Source: Trebonia sp963774945 (lineage in GTDB: Bacteria; Actinomycetota; Actinomycetes; Streptosporangiales; Streptosporangiaceae). From it: a stretch of DNA of 64,000 nucleotides. Shown in pieces: positions 33,311 through 43,415 of this stretch. The notes under the pieces were generated by a model that worked only from the letters and a program-made list of their open reading frames with translations, made no database searches and was not told the origin of the DNA. The stretch lies in the NCBI GenBank assembly GCA_963774945.1, contig CAVZHA010000015.1, forward strand, positions 124,001-188,000, in the 5' to 3' direction. Position 1 is the first letter of the stretch. Each line of letters opens with the position of its first letter. The translations under genes were made by a program, and so were the position numbers.

Positions 33311-33324
33311 ACTGTCCGGTCAGA
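33311..33324. promoter_or_regulatory. Palindromic operator-like site 10
   Basis: ACTGTCCGGTCAGA lies 25 bases upstream of the cyclase start. The core CTG-TCCGG-TCAG keeps the shared arms with one mismatch. It probably controls the cyclase-MarR unit. Confidence 0.55.
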
Positions 33325-33383
33325 ACAACGCTAACAGGCGGGCGCGCCGTGACGCCAGCCCTCGCCTGGGCGCAATCGCGGAC

Positions 33384-34049
33384 TCAGGCCCGCCGGAACG
33401 TGGTCCGTTCGGTGGTGATCACGAACGGGAGCTCGCCCGCGAGGAAGTTCGCCTCGTCGGCCCTGGTCTTAGCGTAGGCCTCGGTCGCGGCGCCCGCCCG
33501 CATCGCGGCGACGTCGTCGAACCAGGTGATGGCGAGGCCGTCGTACGGGGCGGTCCCGGTTTTTATCGTGTTTGGCGACAGGTGGGCCTGGACGTAGCGC
33601 CTGATCGTCGGGATCGTCGCCGCCAGCGGCCCGTGCACCTGCGCCCAGTAGCGGTCGAACTCGGCCCGGTCCATATCCGCTCGCTTGGTCACCAGCTCGT
33701 AGTTCTTCACGAACTTCGCGCCCACCGGCCCCGGCTTGGCCACGTGCTCCTCCACCACCAGGGAGGCGATCGAGGCGGGGTCGAGCAGGGGGCTGGCCCA
33801 GGCGGCGGCGAAGGCCGGATCGGCCAGGCAGCGGGCGGCGCTGGGCTCGTCGTCGAACGTCAGCTCGTCGATGACGTCGCAGGCGGGCTCGGCGCTGCGG
33901 TAGGCGCCCGCGAGCGTCAGCGCCTGGGTCGCGGACCGGAGCCCGTGGGGTTTGGCGCTGGACCAGTCGGTGCCGCCGTCGATCTGGTGGCGGAATTCGT
34001 CGACGCTGGTGCCGGGGTGCCGCTTCGCCAGCCTGACCAGGGTTGTCAT
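33384..34049 (-). CDS. EthD-domain protein
   Basis: This 221-residue protein is built from two ferredoxin-like alpha/beta repeats. The second contains the EthD signature (Tyr-Trp-Ala-Gln-Val-His-Gly-Pro-Leu-Ala, residues about 146-155, then Arg-Tyr-Val-Gln). The first has the parallel Val-Asp-Glu-Phe-Arg motif. EthD proteins accompany P450 or oxygenase systems and are needed for ether degradation in rhodococci, without a settled mechanism. The start ATG at 34049 overlaps the LLM oxidoreductase stop by four bases, so the two are translationally coupled. It may be a small lyase, isomerase or accessory protein. Confidence 0.85.
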   Translation of the reverse strand: MTTLVRLAKRHPGTSVDEFRHQIDGGTDWSSAKPHGLRSATQALTLAGAYRSAEPACDVIDELTFDDEPSAARCLADPAFAAAWASPLLDPASIASLVVEEHVAKPGPVGAKFVKNYELVTKRADMDRAEFDRYWAQVHGPLAATIPTIRRYVQAHLSPNTIKTGTAPYDGLAITWFDDVAAMRAGAATEAYAKTRADEANFLAGELPFVITTERTTFRRA

Positions 34050-35071
34050 GCGCCCTCCGTCTCCGTCTGCAGGCCGGCCGCTTGGGCGAACGCGGCCAGC
34101 TCGCGGGGGATGTCCTCGCCCATCGGCTGGTAGGCGACCTCGGTGATCCCGGCCTCGGTGAGCGCGTGGAGCCGGGCGGCGATGTCGGGTCGGGTTCCTG
34201 TCATGGTCCAGCTCGGGAGCAGCGGTGCCGCGCGCTTGAGCAGCGCCCGGTCGTGCGGGCTGAGCGCGATCAGGTGGCCGTCGTGGATCGCGAGGTGCCG
34301 CCGGGACGGCTCGACCGCCTCCACCGCCTGCCGCCACTCGCTGCCGCCTGGGAGCCGGTCGACGCCGTCGGCGCCCTTCGACTCGTAAATGGCGTGGTAG
34401 GCGGCGGCGAGGGCGGGGCCCGCGGCCGCCACCGCCCGCGGGCTGGCCACGTCCTCGCCCTCGTCGAGGACGGTGCCGAAGGTCAGCAGCACCTGCCGTG
34501 AGCCCGGTCCGGCCGGCTGGCGCGGCACCCGGGCGCTGAGCACGCCGTCGCCGAGCCCGGCGGCGACGGCGCGGCCCCGGGGGCCGTCGGCCGCGATCAG
34601 CACGGCGATGTCGGCCGGGAGGCTGGCCGCGAAGCCGGCCGGCTGGGTGAGACGGACCGGGCTCCCGTTCCAGCCGGCCTCCTCGCCCCGTAGCAGCGCG
34701 CGGACCACCGCGACGTACTCCTCAACGTCGGCCCAGCGCATCGGCCGCTCGCCCAGCAGCATCCGGCCGGTCAGCCCGGTGCCGAAGGCCGTGCTCACCC
34801 GGCCCGGCGCCAGCCCGGCCAGGGTCGCCAGCGCGGCGGCGGTGACCATCGGATGGCGCAGGCTCGGCACCAGCGAGGCCGGCCCGAGGCCGATGGCGCG
34901 GGTGCGCCCGGCGGCCAGGGCGAGGACCATCCACGGGTCGGCGCACAGGGCGGGCGAGTCGTAGCACCACGCCCGCCGGTACCCCAGGCGTTCCGCCAGC
35001 TCGATGTGGGCCGGGGTCGCTAGCGACGGCGCGAACACGCAGGAGATCACGGGCATCGCAACGCTATTCAT
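34046..35071 (-). CDS. LLM-class flavin-dependent oxidoreductase (FMN/F420)
   Basis: This 341-residue protein has the luciferase-like TIM-barrel pattern: Glu-Leu-Ala-Glu-Arg-Leu-Gly-Tyr-Arg-Arg-Ala-Trp near residue 26, Gly-Leu-Gly-Pro near 66, Ser-Leu-Arg-His-Pro-Met-Val-Thr-Ala-Ala-Ala-Leu-Ala-Thr-Leu near 73, and Gly-x-Gly after the latter. Such enzymes are two-component monooxygenases or F420-dependent dehydrogenases. The ATG at 35071 overlaps the epimerase stop; an upstream in-frame start at 35080 is possible. It is coupled to the EthD gene. A second LLM gene at 36286 is only distantly similar. Confidence 0.85.
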   Translation of the reverse strand: MNSVAMPVISCVFAPSLATPAHIELAERLGYRRAWCYDSPALCADPWMVLALAAGRTRAIGLGPASLVPSLRHPMVTAAALATLAGLAPGRVSTAFGTGLTGRMLLGERPMRWADVEEYVAVVRALLRGEEAGWNGSPVRLTQPAGFAASLPADIAVLIAADGPRGRAVAAGLGDGVLSARVPRQPAGPGSRQVLLTFGTVLDEGEDVASPRAVAAAGPALAAAYHAIYESKGADGVDRLPGGSEWRQAVEAVEPSRRHLAIHDGHLIALSPHDRALLKRAAPLLPSWTMTGTRPDIAARLHALTEAGITEVAYQPMGEDIPRELAAFAQAAGLQTETEGA

Positions 35072-36165
35072 GCTTGCCAAGACTAGTGAGGAGGTTGTCC
35101 TCCCAGCTGAAGTCGAACTGCAGCGACTCGTTGAGCTTCTCTCGCCGGAACCAGTCGTAGGTGTGCTCCACCGCGGCCTCGAAGGTGTACGCGGGCCGGA
35201 AACCGACGTCCTCCCGCAGCCGCTCGACCGAGAAGAAGGTGCTGTCGTTCCAGTGGTGGATGTTGGGCGCGAGCCGCTGGATGAGCCCGCGCACGCCCAC
35301 CGCCCGCGGGTCGTGCTTGGCCATCACGGCGGCCGCGGAGTCGCCGGCCTTGTTCATGGCGGGCACGCCCTTGCGGACCGTGCTCTGGTCGCCCTTGCCC
35401 GCGTAGATGTCGTCCATGACCGGGGCCGGGACGAAGACCTTGCGCGGGGTGACGCCGATGATCTCGGCGAAGGTGTCGACGTACGCCTCGTCGCTCCAGT
35501 AGTCGCGGCCGGTGAGGTTGTAGCGCTTGCCGAAGGTCTGCGGCTGCATCATCAGCATGCGCAGGGCGACCGCGCCGTCGTCGACGTGCCCGATCTGGCT
35601 CAGCGTGGTGCCGTCGCCGGGGATGAGCACCGGGCGGCCGAGCAGCAGCCGCTGGAACATGCGCTGCTCGCGGTCGGCGACCATGTTGTTCGGGCCGAGC
35701 ACCATCGAGAGCGGCACCACGGTGGCCGGGAAGCCGTTCGCTGCGGTACTGCTCGAACAGGTACGCCTCGACCTTCAGCTTCTGCTGCCCGTACTCGGTC
35801 TGCCGCTCCGAGCGGTCGACCGGGTCGGACTCGCGGATCGGCAGGACCCTGGGCCTGGCGTAGATGACGGTCGAGCTGCCGAACAGGTAGTGGCCGATCC
35901 GCCCCCGGAAGACCTCGACCAGCGGCTGCACGTCGGCCAGGGCGTAGCCCGACAGGTCCTGGACGACGTCGAACTCCTCGGGGCCGAGCACCTCGCGCAG
36001 CTGCTCGTGGTTGGTCCGGTCGGCGTAGAGCCGGCGGACCGCGCGCGGCAGCCGGGCCTCGCTCTGGCCCCGGTTGAGCACCGTGACCTCGTGGCCCCAC
36101 TTGACCAGCTCCTGCACGAGCGCGAGCCCGTTGAACCGGGTACCGCCCATCACCAGCACCTTCAC
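35064..36165 (-). pseudogene. NAD-dependent epimerase/dehydratase (extended SDR), frameshifted near 35740
   Basis: The 5' frame gives a classical extended-SDR N-terminus, Met-Lys-Val-Leu-Val-Met-Gly-Gly-Thr-Arg-Phe-Asn-Gly, then Val-Leu-Asn-Arg-Gly and Tyr-Gly-Gln-Gln-Lys (catalytic Tyr/Lys). After Glu-Gln-Tyr-Arg-Ser the protein continues in another frame from Asn-Gly-Phe-Pro-Ala-Thr-Val-Val-Pro to the end. The junction at about 35735-35745 lacks two bases or has one too many. Both halves are otherwise well conserved. Joined, they make a ~366-residue NAD-dependent sugar or steroid epimerase/dehydrogenase-like protein upstream of the LLM and EthD genes. Confidence 0.82.
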
Positions 36166-36285
36166 CGCTGCACCTCCGCGTCCCTATTGGTTATATTCAA
36201 TGCACCTGCTAAAAACAGTTATACGATAGTCGTCACGCGCGAGGCTTTCTAGCAGCGGGACGGCCGGCCGTCGAAGGAGACGCAC

Positions 36286-37309
36286 GTGAGACTCGGGGTC
36301 ATCAACCTCACCCACAGTTCCCGGGCGGCGATCAAGTTCGCCCAGGCGGCCGAGGCGGCCGGCTTCTGGGGGGTGGGCATCGGCGACACCGTGCCCGAGC
36401 GCTACCAGGACACCTACGTCACGGCGGCCGCCTGCTTCGCGGCGACCGAGCGCGTGCACATCGGGCCGACGGTGACCAACACCGTCACCCGCCACTGGTC
36501 GGTGCTCGGCGCGACCGCGCGGACGTTCGGCGAGCTCTACCCCGGCCGGTTCTTCGCCGGCCTGGCGACCGGCGACGGGGCCTGCCACTCGGTCGGCCTG
36601 ACCCCGAGCACCTGGGCCAAGCTCGAGGAGGACGTGGCCAACGTCCGGAGCTGGGCGCCCGACGACATGGAAGTCCACATCGCGGCGTCGGGACCGCGCG
36701 GGGCCGAGGCGGCCGGGCCGGGTGGCCACCGACCTGATCCTCGGGACCGGGCTGGACGTGACGGCCCTGCGGACGCTGTCCGCCCGCGCGCGGGCGGCCC
36801 GCACGGCGGCCGGCATCACCACTCCCCTGCGCATCTGGGGGTTCGTCACCACGTACGTCGCGCCGGACAAGGCCACCGCCGACGCCGCCCGGATCAGCCA
36901 GCGCGGCCGCTCGGTGGGCACCGCCCGCTTCTCGTTCAGCTCGACCTTCGAGGACAAGGGCGTGCCCGAGGCCTGGCAGCCGATCCTGCGGGAGCGGCTG
37001 GCCCGCTACGACTTCTCCAACCACGGAGTCGGCGCCGGGAACACCAACGGCTACCTGTTCGACGACCACCCGGACATCCAGGAGTACCTGCTCAACCGCT
37101 TCCAGCTGCTCGGCACGGCCGATGAGTGCGAGGCGCGGCTGCGCCAGGTGGCCGCGGACGCGGGCCTGGACGGCTGCTGGTTCACGCAATCGCCGCTGAC
37201 CCCGGACGAGGACCCGATCCAGCGGGTGCGCACGACCGGCGAGGCGCTGCGTCGCTGGCGGGCTTCGAGCCGGCCCGGGCGTGAGGGAGCGACGAGGAAC
37301 GGGGGCGTG
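36286..37309 (+). pseudogene. LLM-class flavin-dependent oxidoreductase, frameshifted near 36718
   Basis: The gene begins at a GTG with GAAGGAG upstream. Residues 1-144 encode a good LLM N-terminus (Phe-Trp-Gly-Val-Gly-Ile-Gly-Asp, then Val-Thr-Arg-His-Trp-Ser-Val, then Gly-Leu-Ala-Thr-Gly-Asp-Gly). One extra G in the G/C run at 36716-36720 shifts the frame, and the barrel continues from Val-Ala-Thr-Asp-Leu-Ile-Leu-Gly-Thr-Gly in another frame. No in-frame stop follows until 37423, beyond the CoA-transferase start, so its own stop is also lost. The end given here is where that next gene begins. Confidence 0.75.
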
Positions 37310-39487
37310 ATGACTGCCCAGGTTCCGGTCGTCCGCTCGACGGCGTGCGGGTACTGGACTTCGGCCAGTACGTGGCCGGCCCGATGGCCGCCACCCTGCT
37401 GGCCGACGCGGGCGCGGAGGTGACCAGGATCGAGCCGTCCGGGCGGCCCGCGGTTCACCGACCCGGGCAACGCCTACCTGCTGCGCGGCCGGGCCGCGAC
37501 GTACGTGCTCGACCTCAAGTCGCCGGAGGGGCGGGCCCAGGCGCTCGCGCTGGTGGCCGGGTCGGACGTGCTGATCGAGAACTTCCGGCCGGGGGTCATG
37601 GCCCGGCTCGGCCTGGACGCCGCCACCTGCCACGACCTCAACCACGGGCTGGTCTACTGCTCGCTGCCCGGGTTCTCCGAGCTCGACGAGCGCGCCGGGC
37701 TGGCCGGCTGGGAGGGCGTCGTGATGGCCGCCGGCGGGGCCTACTGCGCGCCAGGCCAGCTCGTCCGATCTTCGGCGGCGCGACCGGGGAGGGGCCGGAC
37801 TTTCCGTCGCTCCCGCTGGCGTCCTGCTTCGCGGCCGCGATGACCGCGCTGTCCGCCTGCGCCGCGCTGATCGCCCGCGAGCGCGACGGCGGACTGGGTC
37901 AGCGCATCGAGATCCCGCTCTCCGACGCGCTGCTTGAGGGCAGCGGGATCCTCACCACCCGGGTGGAGAAGCAGGCTCCGATGCGGGGCGGCGTCTTCGC
38001 GCCGGGACTCTACCGGTCGCGCGACGACCAGGTGATGTGCTTCACCAGCGGCGCCTACCGCCATCTGGTGGGCCTGGCCCGGGTCAGCGGCAACGCGGCC
38101 TGGATCGAGGACGGCTCCGCTGGACTGGGCTGCCCTGCGCACCGACTCCGGAGGCCCCCGCCGCGTGGCGGGCGAAGCTGGTCAGCCTGTTCGCCACCCG
38201 CGACGCCGACGAATGGGAGGCGCTGCTGCGGCCGGCCGGCATTCCGATCGCCCGGCTGCGGACCACCCGCGAGTGGCTGCGCGACCCGGCCGCCGAGGCG
38301 GCGGGCTGCGTGATCGAGCAGGACGACGACGCCGGCCGCCCGGTGCGGACCTTGCGGCAGGCGGTTGACTTCGAGCCGGCCGCCCCGGCCTCCGCGCCTG
38401 CCCGGCTTCGCCGGCGTTCCCGGGACGCCGCCGCTTCGCGGGATGAAGGTGCTCGACCTGTGCCGGGTGGTGGCCGCCCCTACGGTCACCCGCCTGCTGA
38501 CCGACCTCGGGGCCGAGGTCATCAAGGTCGACATCGACCCGGCCGAGGCCCGCTCGGCCTACGACGAGCCGCTGTTCCACGTCTACCTGAACCGCGGGAA
38601 GAAGGGGCTGATCCTCAACCTCAAGACGCCGGCCGACCGGCAGCGGTTCGACGCCCTGGTGGCCGACGCCGACATGCTCGTCACCAACGTCTCAGCGGGC
38701 CGGCTGTCCGAGCTCGGGCTGTCGGACGACGCACTGCGCCGGCTCAACCCGGCGCTCGTCTTCACCTACCTGAACCTCTACGGCGTTACCGGGCCGTGGG
38801 CCGAGCTTCAAGGGCTACGCCGAGATCGCCAACTGCGCCATCGGCGTCTCGTCGCTCACGGCGGGCTGGGCGACCGCCCCGTCGGGCGCGCCCCCGGTCA
38901 ACGACCCGCCCTGGCCCTACACCGACTCCATGGCCGGCGTGCTCGCTGCCTTCGGGGCCGTCGCCGCCCTCTACGACCGCGGCCGGCGCGGCCGCACCTA
39001 CCGGGTGAATACCAGCCTGGCCCAGACCGCCCTGCTTGAGCAGATGCCGTTCGCCGTCGACGGGGCGGACGTGGACCCGTCCCGCGGGCGGGACACGTCC
39101 TCGGCGACCTACCGAATCTACGAGGCCGCCGACCGGCCCGTGTTCGTCGCCATAGCCGCCGCCGACCTGCCCGAGGCGCTCCGCCGCCTGGGCGCGACCT
39201 CGGCCGACGACCTCGGGGCCCGGATCGCTGCCCACACGGCCGAGGGCCTGCGTGCGGCGCGCTCTGCTTCGGCCGGTCCGCGGCCAGCCTGGTCGAAAGC
39301 CCCGCGTCGACCATGGCGCCCGGACAGCTTCTGGGCGCGGCGCGGCCTGCGCCTCGAGCGGCCGTCGGAGGACTTCGGCACCGTCGTCACCCAGGCCCCG
39401 GTCGCGCGCTTCGACCGCACCCCCGCGGTGGCCGGCGACACCCCGCGCATCTTCGGCCGGGGCCAGCCCGACGGGTGGATGGCGTAG
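37310..39487 (+). pseudogene. Tandem-domain CaiB/BaiF CoA-transferase with about ten frame changes
   Basis: Stitching three frames yields a ~720-residue class III CoA-transferase with two CaiB domains. Domain 1 starts Val-Leu-Asp-Phe-Gly-Gln-Tyr-Val-Ala-Gly-Pro, with Leu-Asp-Leu-Lys-Ser-Pro-Glu-Gly-Arg and Leu-Ile-Glu-Asn-Phe-Arg-Pro-Gly. Domain 2 starts Gly-Met-Lys-Val-Leu-Asp-Leu-Cys-Arg-Val-Val-Ala, with Leu-Asn-Arg-Gly-Lys-Lys-Gly. Frame changes are seen near 37339, 37443, 37765, 38118, 38143, 38390, 38807, 39258 and 39340. Missense decay is slight and no in-phase stop interrupts the stitched reading. If functional it would move CoA between acids; as read it cannot make a full protein. 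Confidence 0.85.
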
Positions 39488-40133
39488 GCACCCGGGGCGG
39501 TCCGGGCTTACATCCAATTGAGCTCAAGCTCGATGACAACCGGAGGCCTGCCGAGGCCAGCCCCTCGATCACTTCTTGCTGTTATCCGACGGAGCGTAAT
39601 CGGATACTTCGAGGCGCATGGCGTAAGCCTCTGACCTGCGGACCGGCAATGAGCGCTGAGTAGACTTCGCCATTTCCCACTGAGGCCGGGAACTGGCAAG
39701 CGCGAGCACCGGGCTCCAAGGACCATGGCAGAGCGCTAGCACCAGAACGTACGCAATATGTCGATCTCGAGGCATGAGGTTGGCGTATCCCGAGTAAGGA
39801 GACAGGTGCCCTAAAAGGGGTCGGAGCGCCCTAGCCGACCGAAGGCGGCTCGGCTTTAGTCTCGGAAAAACATTCCGCTGTATGTTGTGATCGCCGATCT
39901 GCAACCTGTGCACACCGCGGACATTGACCACGTTCAGCTGTACTGCACTGTACTGCCGAGATTCCTCGGAACGCGCAGGCGGCAAGAAATGGCGTCCTCT
40001 CCCAGCCATCTGCAAGTCGGCATGAAACAAGTCGTTGCGAACAGTGGCGGGGTAAAGACGCCTCGATATTCCGCAAAAGATCCCATCTGGATCGGCGTTG
40101 TCGGCGAACTCAGCGAAATCCCACGCCGTGGCC
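39488..40133. other. 646-bp region without a supported gene
   Basis: Lower GC than its surroundings. A 233-codon leftward frame (39569-40270) crosses it, but its composition is atypical, it shows no recognisable motif and it overlaps the DUF2127 gene, so it is not called. The segment holds a short flavin-reductase-like tail (39508-39550) and one copy of a 15-base word (39572-39586) that recurs in two other non-coding regions. Nothing else is recognised. Confidence 0.55.
39508..39550 (-). pseudogene. Possible remnant of a flavin-reductase C-terminus
   Basis: Read leftward, the stretch encodes Arg-Pro-Pro-Val-Val-Ile-Glu-Leu-Glu-Leu-Asn-Trp-Met-stop. The complete flavin reductase at 43674-44444 has Leu-Pro-Val-Val-Ile-Glu-Leu-Asp-Leu-Gly-Trp-Met at the same place. 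Only the tail matches; upstream sequence diverges. It may be the end of a mostly deleted homologue. The match is short, so the call is tentative. Confidence 0.35.
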
Positions 40134-40907
40134 CTAGCCGTTCCCGGGCTGCGCGGCCAGCACCGCGGCCTGCTCGACTTCAATGACTGAATCGGCGCGC
40201 AGCCGAGCAGAATATGCCCGCTTGCCGCCGCGCGCACCGAAAAGCCGCTTCGTCCAGACCAGGTAGACAACGAGCAACAGGTTTACCGCGAAAGCCGCAA
40301 CCCGCAGCCACGTAATCTTCACCGTGAGGTCGTAAATTTCATATGGAAGGAAAACCGAAGTCGCGACCATAGCGAAATACTCGCCCCAGCGCTGCCCCAG
40401 CCACAGCCCGACGGCTTCAACCAACTCGATGACCGCGTACACGGCCAGGCCGACGGCTAGATACAGCAGCGCGCGCGGACTGAGCGTAAACGAATGCTGG
40501 ATAAACCCCAGCAGCTTGGAGTGCGTGATGTCGAACCCGAGGCCCCGGTACAAGTCACGGATGGCCGGCAGGGCATCGTTGAACGCGCGCTGGACACCGG
40601 CCTTGTCGGACCGGAACCGCCATACGCCGTAGGCGCCAGCGCCCAAGACCAGGAACCGGAGGAAGCGCTCGACGGAGAAGACCCGGAGGAGCAACTCGCT
40701 GCGCAGTTCCTTACCCCGGCGGACCAGCGGGGCCTCCGCTGCTGGGCCGCTGCCGTGCTGCCCTTCGGTCGCGTACGCGCCGCAGCGCAGGCACCGCCAG
40801 GCCGGCCCCGCCGCAGTCGGAACGACCAGCCGCTCTCGCAGCTCCGGCTCGCTCGGCGCGTACGTCACGTGGCCTTTGCGGGCACAGCCGAACAGGCTCC
40901 AGTCCAT
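40134..40907 (-). CDS. DUF2127 membrane protein
   Basis: This 257-residue protein has a cytoplasmic N-terminus with a Cys-Leu-Arg-Cys pair (about residues 39-42) and four likely membrane segments near 82-97, 145-165, 176-195 and 201-218. The block Ala-Val-Ile-Glu-Leu-Val-Glu-Ala-Val-Gly-Leu-Trp and the later Leu-Pro-Tyr-Glu-Ile-Tyr-Asp-Leu are characteristic of DUF2127. The function of this family is unknown. It stands alone between two low-information regions. Codon use is less GC-biased than in the catabolic genes, so it may belong to the older chromosome backbone. Confidence 0.82.
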   Translation of the reverse strand: MDWSLFGCARKGHVTYAPSEPELRERLVVPTAAGPAWRCLRCGAYATEGQHGSGPAAEAPLVRRGKELRSELLLRVFSVERFLRFLVLGAGAYGVWRFRSDKAGVQRAFNDALPAIRDLYRGLGFDITHSKLLGFIQHSFTLSPRALLYLAVGLAVYAVIELVEAVGLWLGQRWGEYFAMVATSVFLPYEIYDLTVKITWLRVAAFAVNLLLVVYLVWTKRLFGARGGKRAYSARLRADSVIEVEQAAVLAAQPGNG

Positions 40908-41333
40908 ATGCCTAGAATATCCAGCCGGCCACCTCTTACGCTGACGCGCGGGACGGACGAAATTGGCCAGCCGCCCAGTCCACGATCACGGAACGACGAG
41001 TACGTCGACCGCCAGTCTGCTCTCGCCTCAAAGGAAAAGAAGTTGTGGGTTATGCACGCTCATCGGCCTGAGCGGAGATCCGCCAACGATCAGCCGGCCT
41101 CCAACGCCCGCTGCCGTGCAGGCGGTTCCGGCTGGTTGTCTGGCGCCGCGCTTGGTAACGGTACGAGCGATGGTTCAGGTCGTCGCCGGTCTGGCCGCCT
41201 ACGACGGCCAGACCAGCTTTCCGCAGTTATCGGGTGCTCCAGCGATCTAGGTGGCGACGATGTAATTGGCATTGCGGGGGCCTGGAGATCGGGGCGTCGG
41301 CCGGCTTCTTGCTGTTGTCCGGGTCCCCTGCTC
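40908..41333. other. 426-bp region without a supported gene
   Basis: No ORF here has recognisable motifs. The region contains a strong terminator-like hairpin (41188-41214) and the second copy of the 15-base word (41305-41319, one mismatch). It separates the DUF2127 gene promoter from the decayed HNH gene. Confidence 0.55.
41188..41214. terminator. Perfect 10-bp hairpin
   Basis: GGTCTGGCCG and CGGCCAGACC form a perfect 10-bp stem with a seven-base loop. AGCTTT follows on the right. It lies downstream of the leftward HNH gene remnant and could end its transcription, although a long T run is lacking. Confidence 0.5.
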
Positions 41334-43208
41334 TCATTCGTCGTATTGGGTGGGGTGGGTGGTGTAGGTGCGGCCGGATGGGGTGGTCCAGCGCATGACG
41401 CCGGGCTCTGGTTGGTGGAGTTTCCAGCCGGGTGCGTGCTTGGCGTGGTGGTGGCGTTTGCAGGCGGGGGCGAGGTTTCCCTCGCAGGTCGCGCCGACGG
41501 GGTGTGGGACTGTGTGGTCGATCTCGGAGGTGATGGCCTGGGCGCCGCAGCCGGGGGCGCAGCAGCGGGTGGTGCGAGCGCGGATGAGGTGCTTGAGCTT
41601 CCGGCTGGGGGTGTAGCGGTCCTCACGGTGGGCGTGGTCGCAGGTTCTGCGGGCGATCGGCTCGGGGATGGCGTTCAGTCCGGCCAGGAGCCCGGCGAGC
41701 TGCGTCATGTGGAGGTCATTACGGTCGGCGGGGCCGTCGCGGCTTGGCCCGTCGCGATTTGGCCCGTCGGGGGCGGGTGCGGGCGGGGTCCAGGGGTGGG
41801 TTCCGCGGGCGCAGGCGTGGGCGAATGCCTCGGCCGTCTGGCCCCGTTAAGGTGTAGCACCAGCGGGTGCGGGGGTGGCGGGAGGCGGCCTCGATGAGGT
41901 CGCGGACAGTGTCGGCGTCCATCAGGCCCCAGGATCCGACGTCGGCGGGGGCGTTCGACCAGCCGAGGAGGGTGCCGGCGGGGATGGTGATGTTGATCAG
42001 GGCGGGCAGGGGGGTCTTGCGGCCGGTCTGGTCGAGCGGGGACCCGGGCGGCGGGCCGTCGAACCCGGCCGGGCGGCCCTCGTCCTCCTCCTCCCCTGCG
42101 TCCGCCGCCGTCTGCCGTCTTCATCGTCGTCGTCGATGGGGGCGTCAGGGGCGTGCGCGTCGTCGGGGGTGTGGGGGTCGACCGGGCCGTCGGGGTCGGC
42201 GGGGGCGTCGTCGTCGCTGGAGCCCGGGGTCGTCGTCGTAGAGCCCGGGGTCGTCGCCGGGGTCGTCGCCGTCGTCGTCCGGCTCGGGTTCGGTTGGCGG
42301 CGGGGCGAGGCGGTCCCAGGGGCTGCGCTGGGCGATCCGGTCCAGCAGGACCGCCGCCCGGATCTGGGCCAGGGTGCCGGGCAGGCCCGCGTTGCGGAGC
42401 CGCACCGCCTCGGCGTCGATCGACGCCTTCCCCGCCATCGCCTCGGCCGGGTCCAGCTCCCGCCCCGACAGGCGACGCCGCGCCCGAGTCCTCGCGGCGC
42501 AGCTCGACCCGGCGGTCGTGCCTGGCCTCGTCCTTGCGCTCCTGGCGACGCCCTCGGGGTCGAGGCGGGCCTCCAGCCGGGCGGCCTTCTTCTGCAGGTC
42601 CGCCAGCCGCATCTCCGGGGCGGCGTCGGCCAGGATCTTGTCGGCCTCGGCGGCCAGGTCGTCGGGCAGGTGCAGGGTGGCGTTGCTGATGACGCGGGCG
42701 CGGTCGCGGTCGATGGCGCCCGCCGCCATCCCGGCCAAGGTAGAGGGAAGGCGAGTGACGATGTTGGCGGCCATGTCCAGGAGCAGGCCGGCGCTGTAGG
42801 CGCTGGCGGTCATCTCGAAGCCGAGCTCCTCGGCCGGGTACTCCGCGTCCCGGGACCGGACCCGGTCGCCGCGGGCCTTCGACGCCTCCAGCTGCGCGGC
42901 GCGGCGGCGGGCGAACTCCGCCACCGCCATGACCTCGAGGTAGTCCGCGTGGGCGCGCATCCGCCGCGCGGCCGAGCTCGCCCCGAGCAGCTGCCGCTCA
43001 TCGAGCTCGTCCAGCGCCTCGACCGCCTCTCCCAGCAGCGCGGCCAGCTCGGGGCCGGGCGGCGGCGCGCACCCGGGCCCGTCGCCGGAGAACGCGTCCC
43101 ACGGGGGGACGCCGTCGGGCCGTCGCTGGGGACTGCGACACGGGGCACCACCTCCGCCCGGGGAGACGCTTCATCTACATGCTTCGATAATAGCACATTC
43201 GTTCGCAT
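41334..43208 (-). pseudogene. DUF222/HNH endonuclease (13E12-repeat family), multiply frameshifted
   Basis: The start at 43208 opens a frame that soon shifts near 43105 into Trp-Asp-Ala-Phe-Ser-Gly-Asp-Gly and the DUF222 domain (Arg-Ala-His-Ala-Asp-Tyr-Leu-Glu-Val, Leu-Gly-Phe-Glu-Met-Thr-Ala-Ser, Asp-Arg-Asp-Arg-Ala-Arg-Val-Ile). Two compensating shifts lie between 42470 and 42560, and further shifts between 41700 and 42150. The C-terminal piece keeps the HNH fold: Cys-Cys-Ala-Pro-Gly-Cys, Ile-Asp-His-Thr-Val-Pro, Asn-Leu-Ala-Pro-Ala-Cys-Lys-Arg-His-His. These genes are multicopy and mobile-like in actinobacteria. Asp-rich and Pro/Arg-rich low-complexity DNA fills the middle. Confidence 0.85.
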
Positions 43209-43415
43209 GATCACAAACTCATGATCGGTACTCAGCAATTAATTGTTCGAGTTCACAAGAATCACAGGGACACCACCGCCACGTCGGTACGGAGGTGCGG
43301 CAGACAAGAGCCGAGGTGGGAGGGCTCGCGGCGAGAGGTGGCGGGTCCACGACGCGTTGCATGCGTGCTGGCTTTGCCCCGCGCAGGGGCCGCGGCGGCG
43401 GCGTAGGCTCCGCGT

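Noticed and set aside
39569..40270. 233-codon leftward ORF in the low-GC gap
   Set aside because: No recognisable motif, no ribosome site, and it overlaps the start-distal part of the DUF2127 gene in another frame.
41334..43208. Several separate small genes
   Set aside because: The pieces align in order with one DUF222-HNH protein once frames are joined, so they are fragments of one decayed gene.
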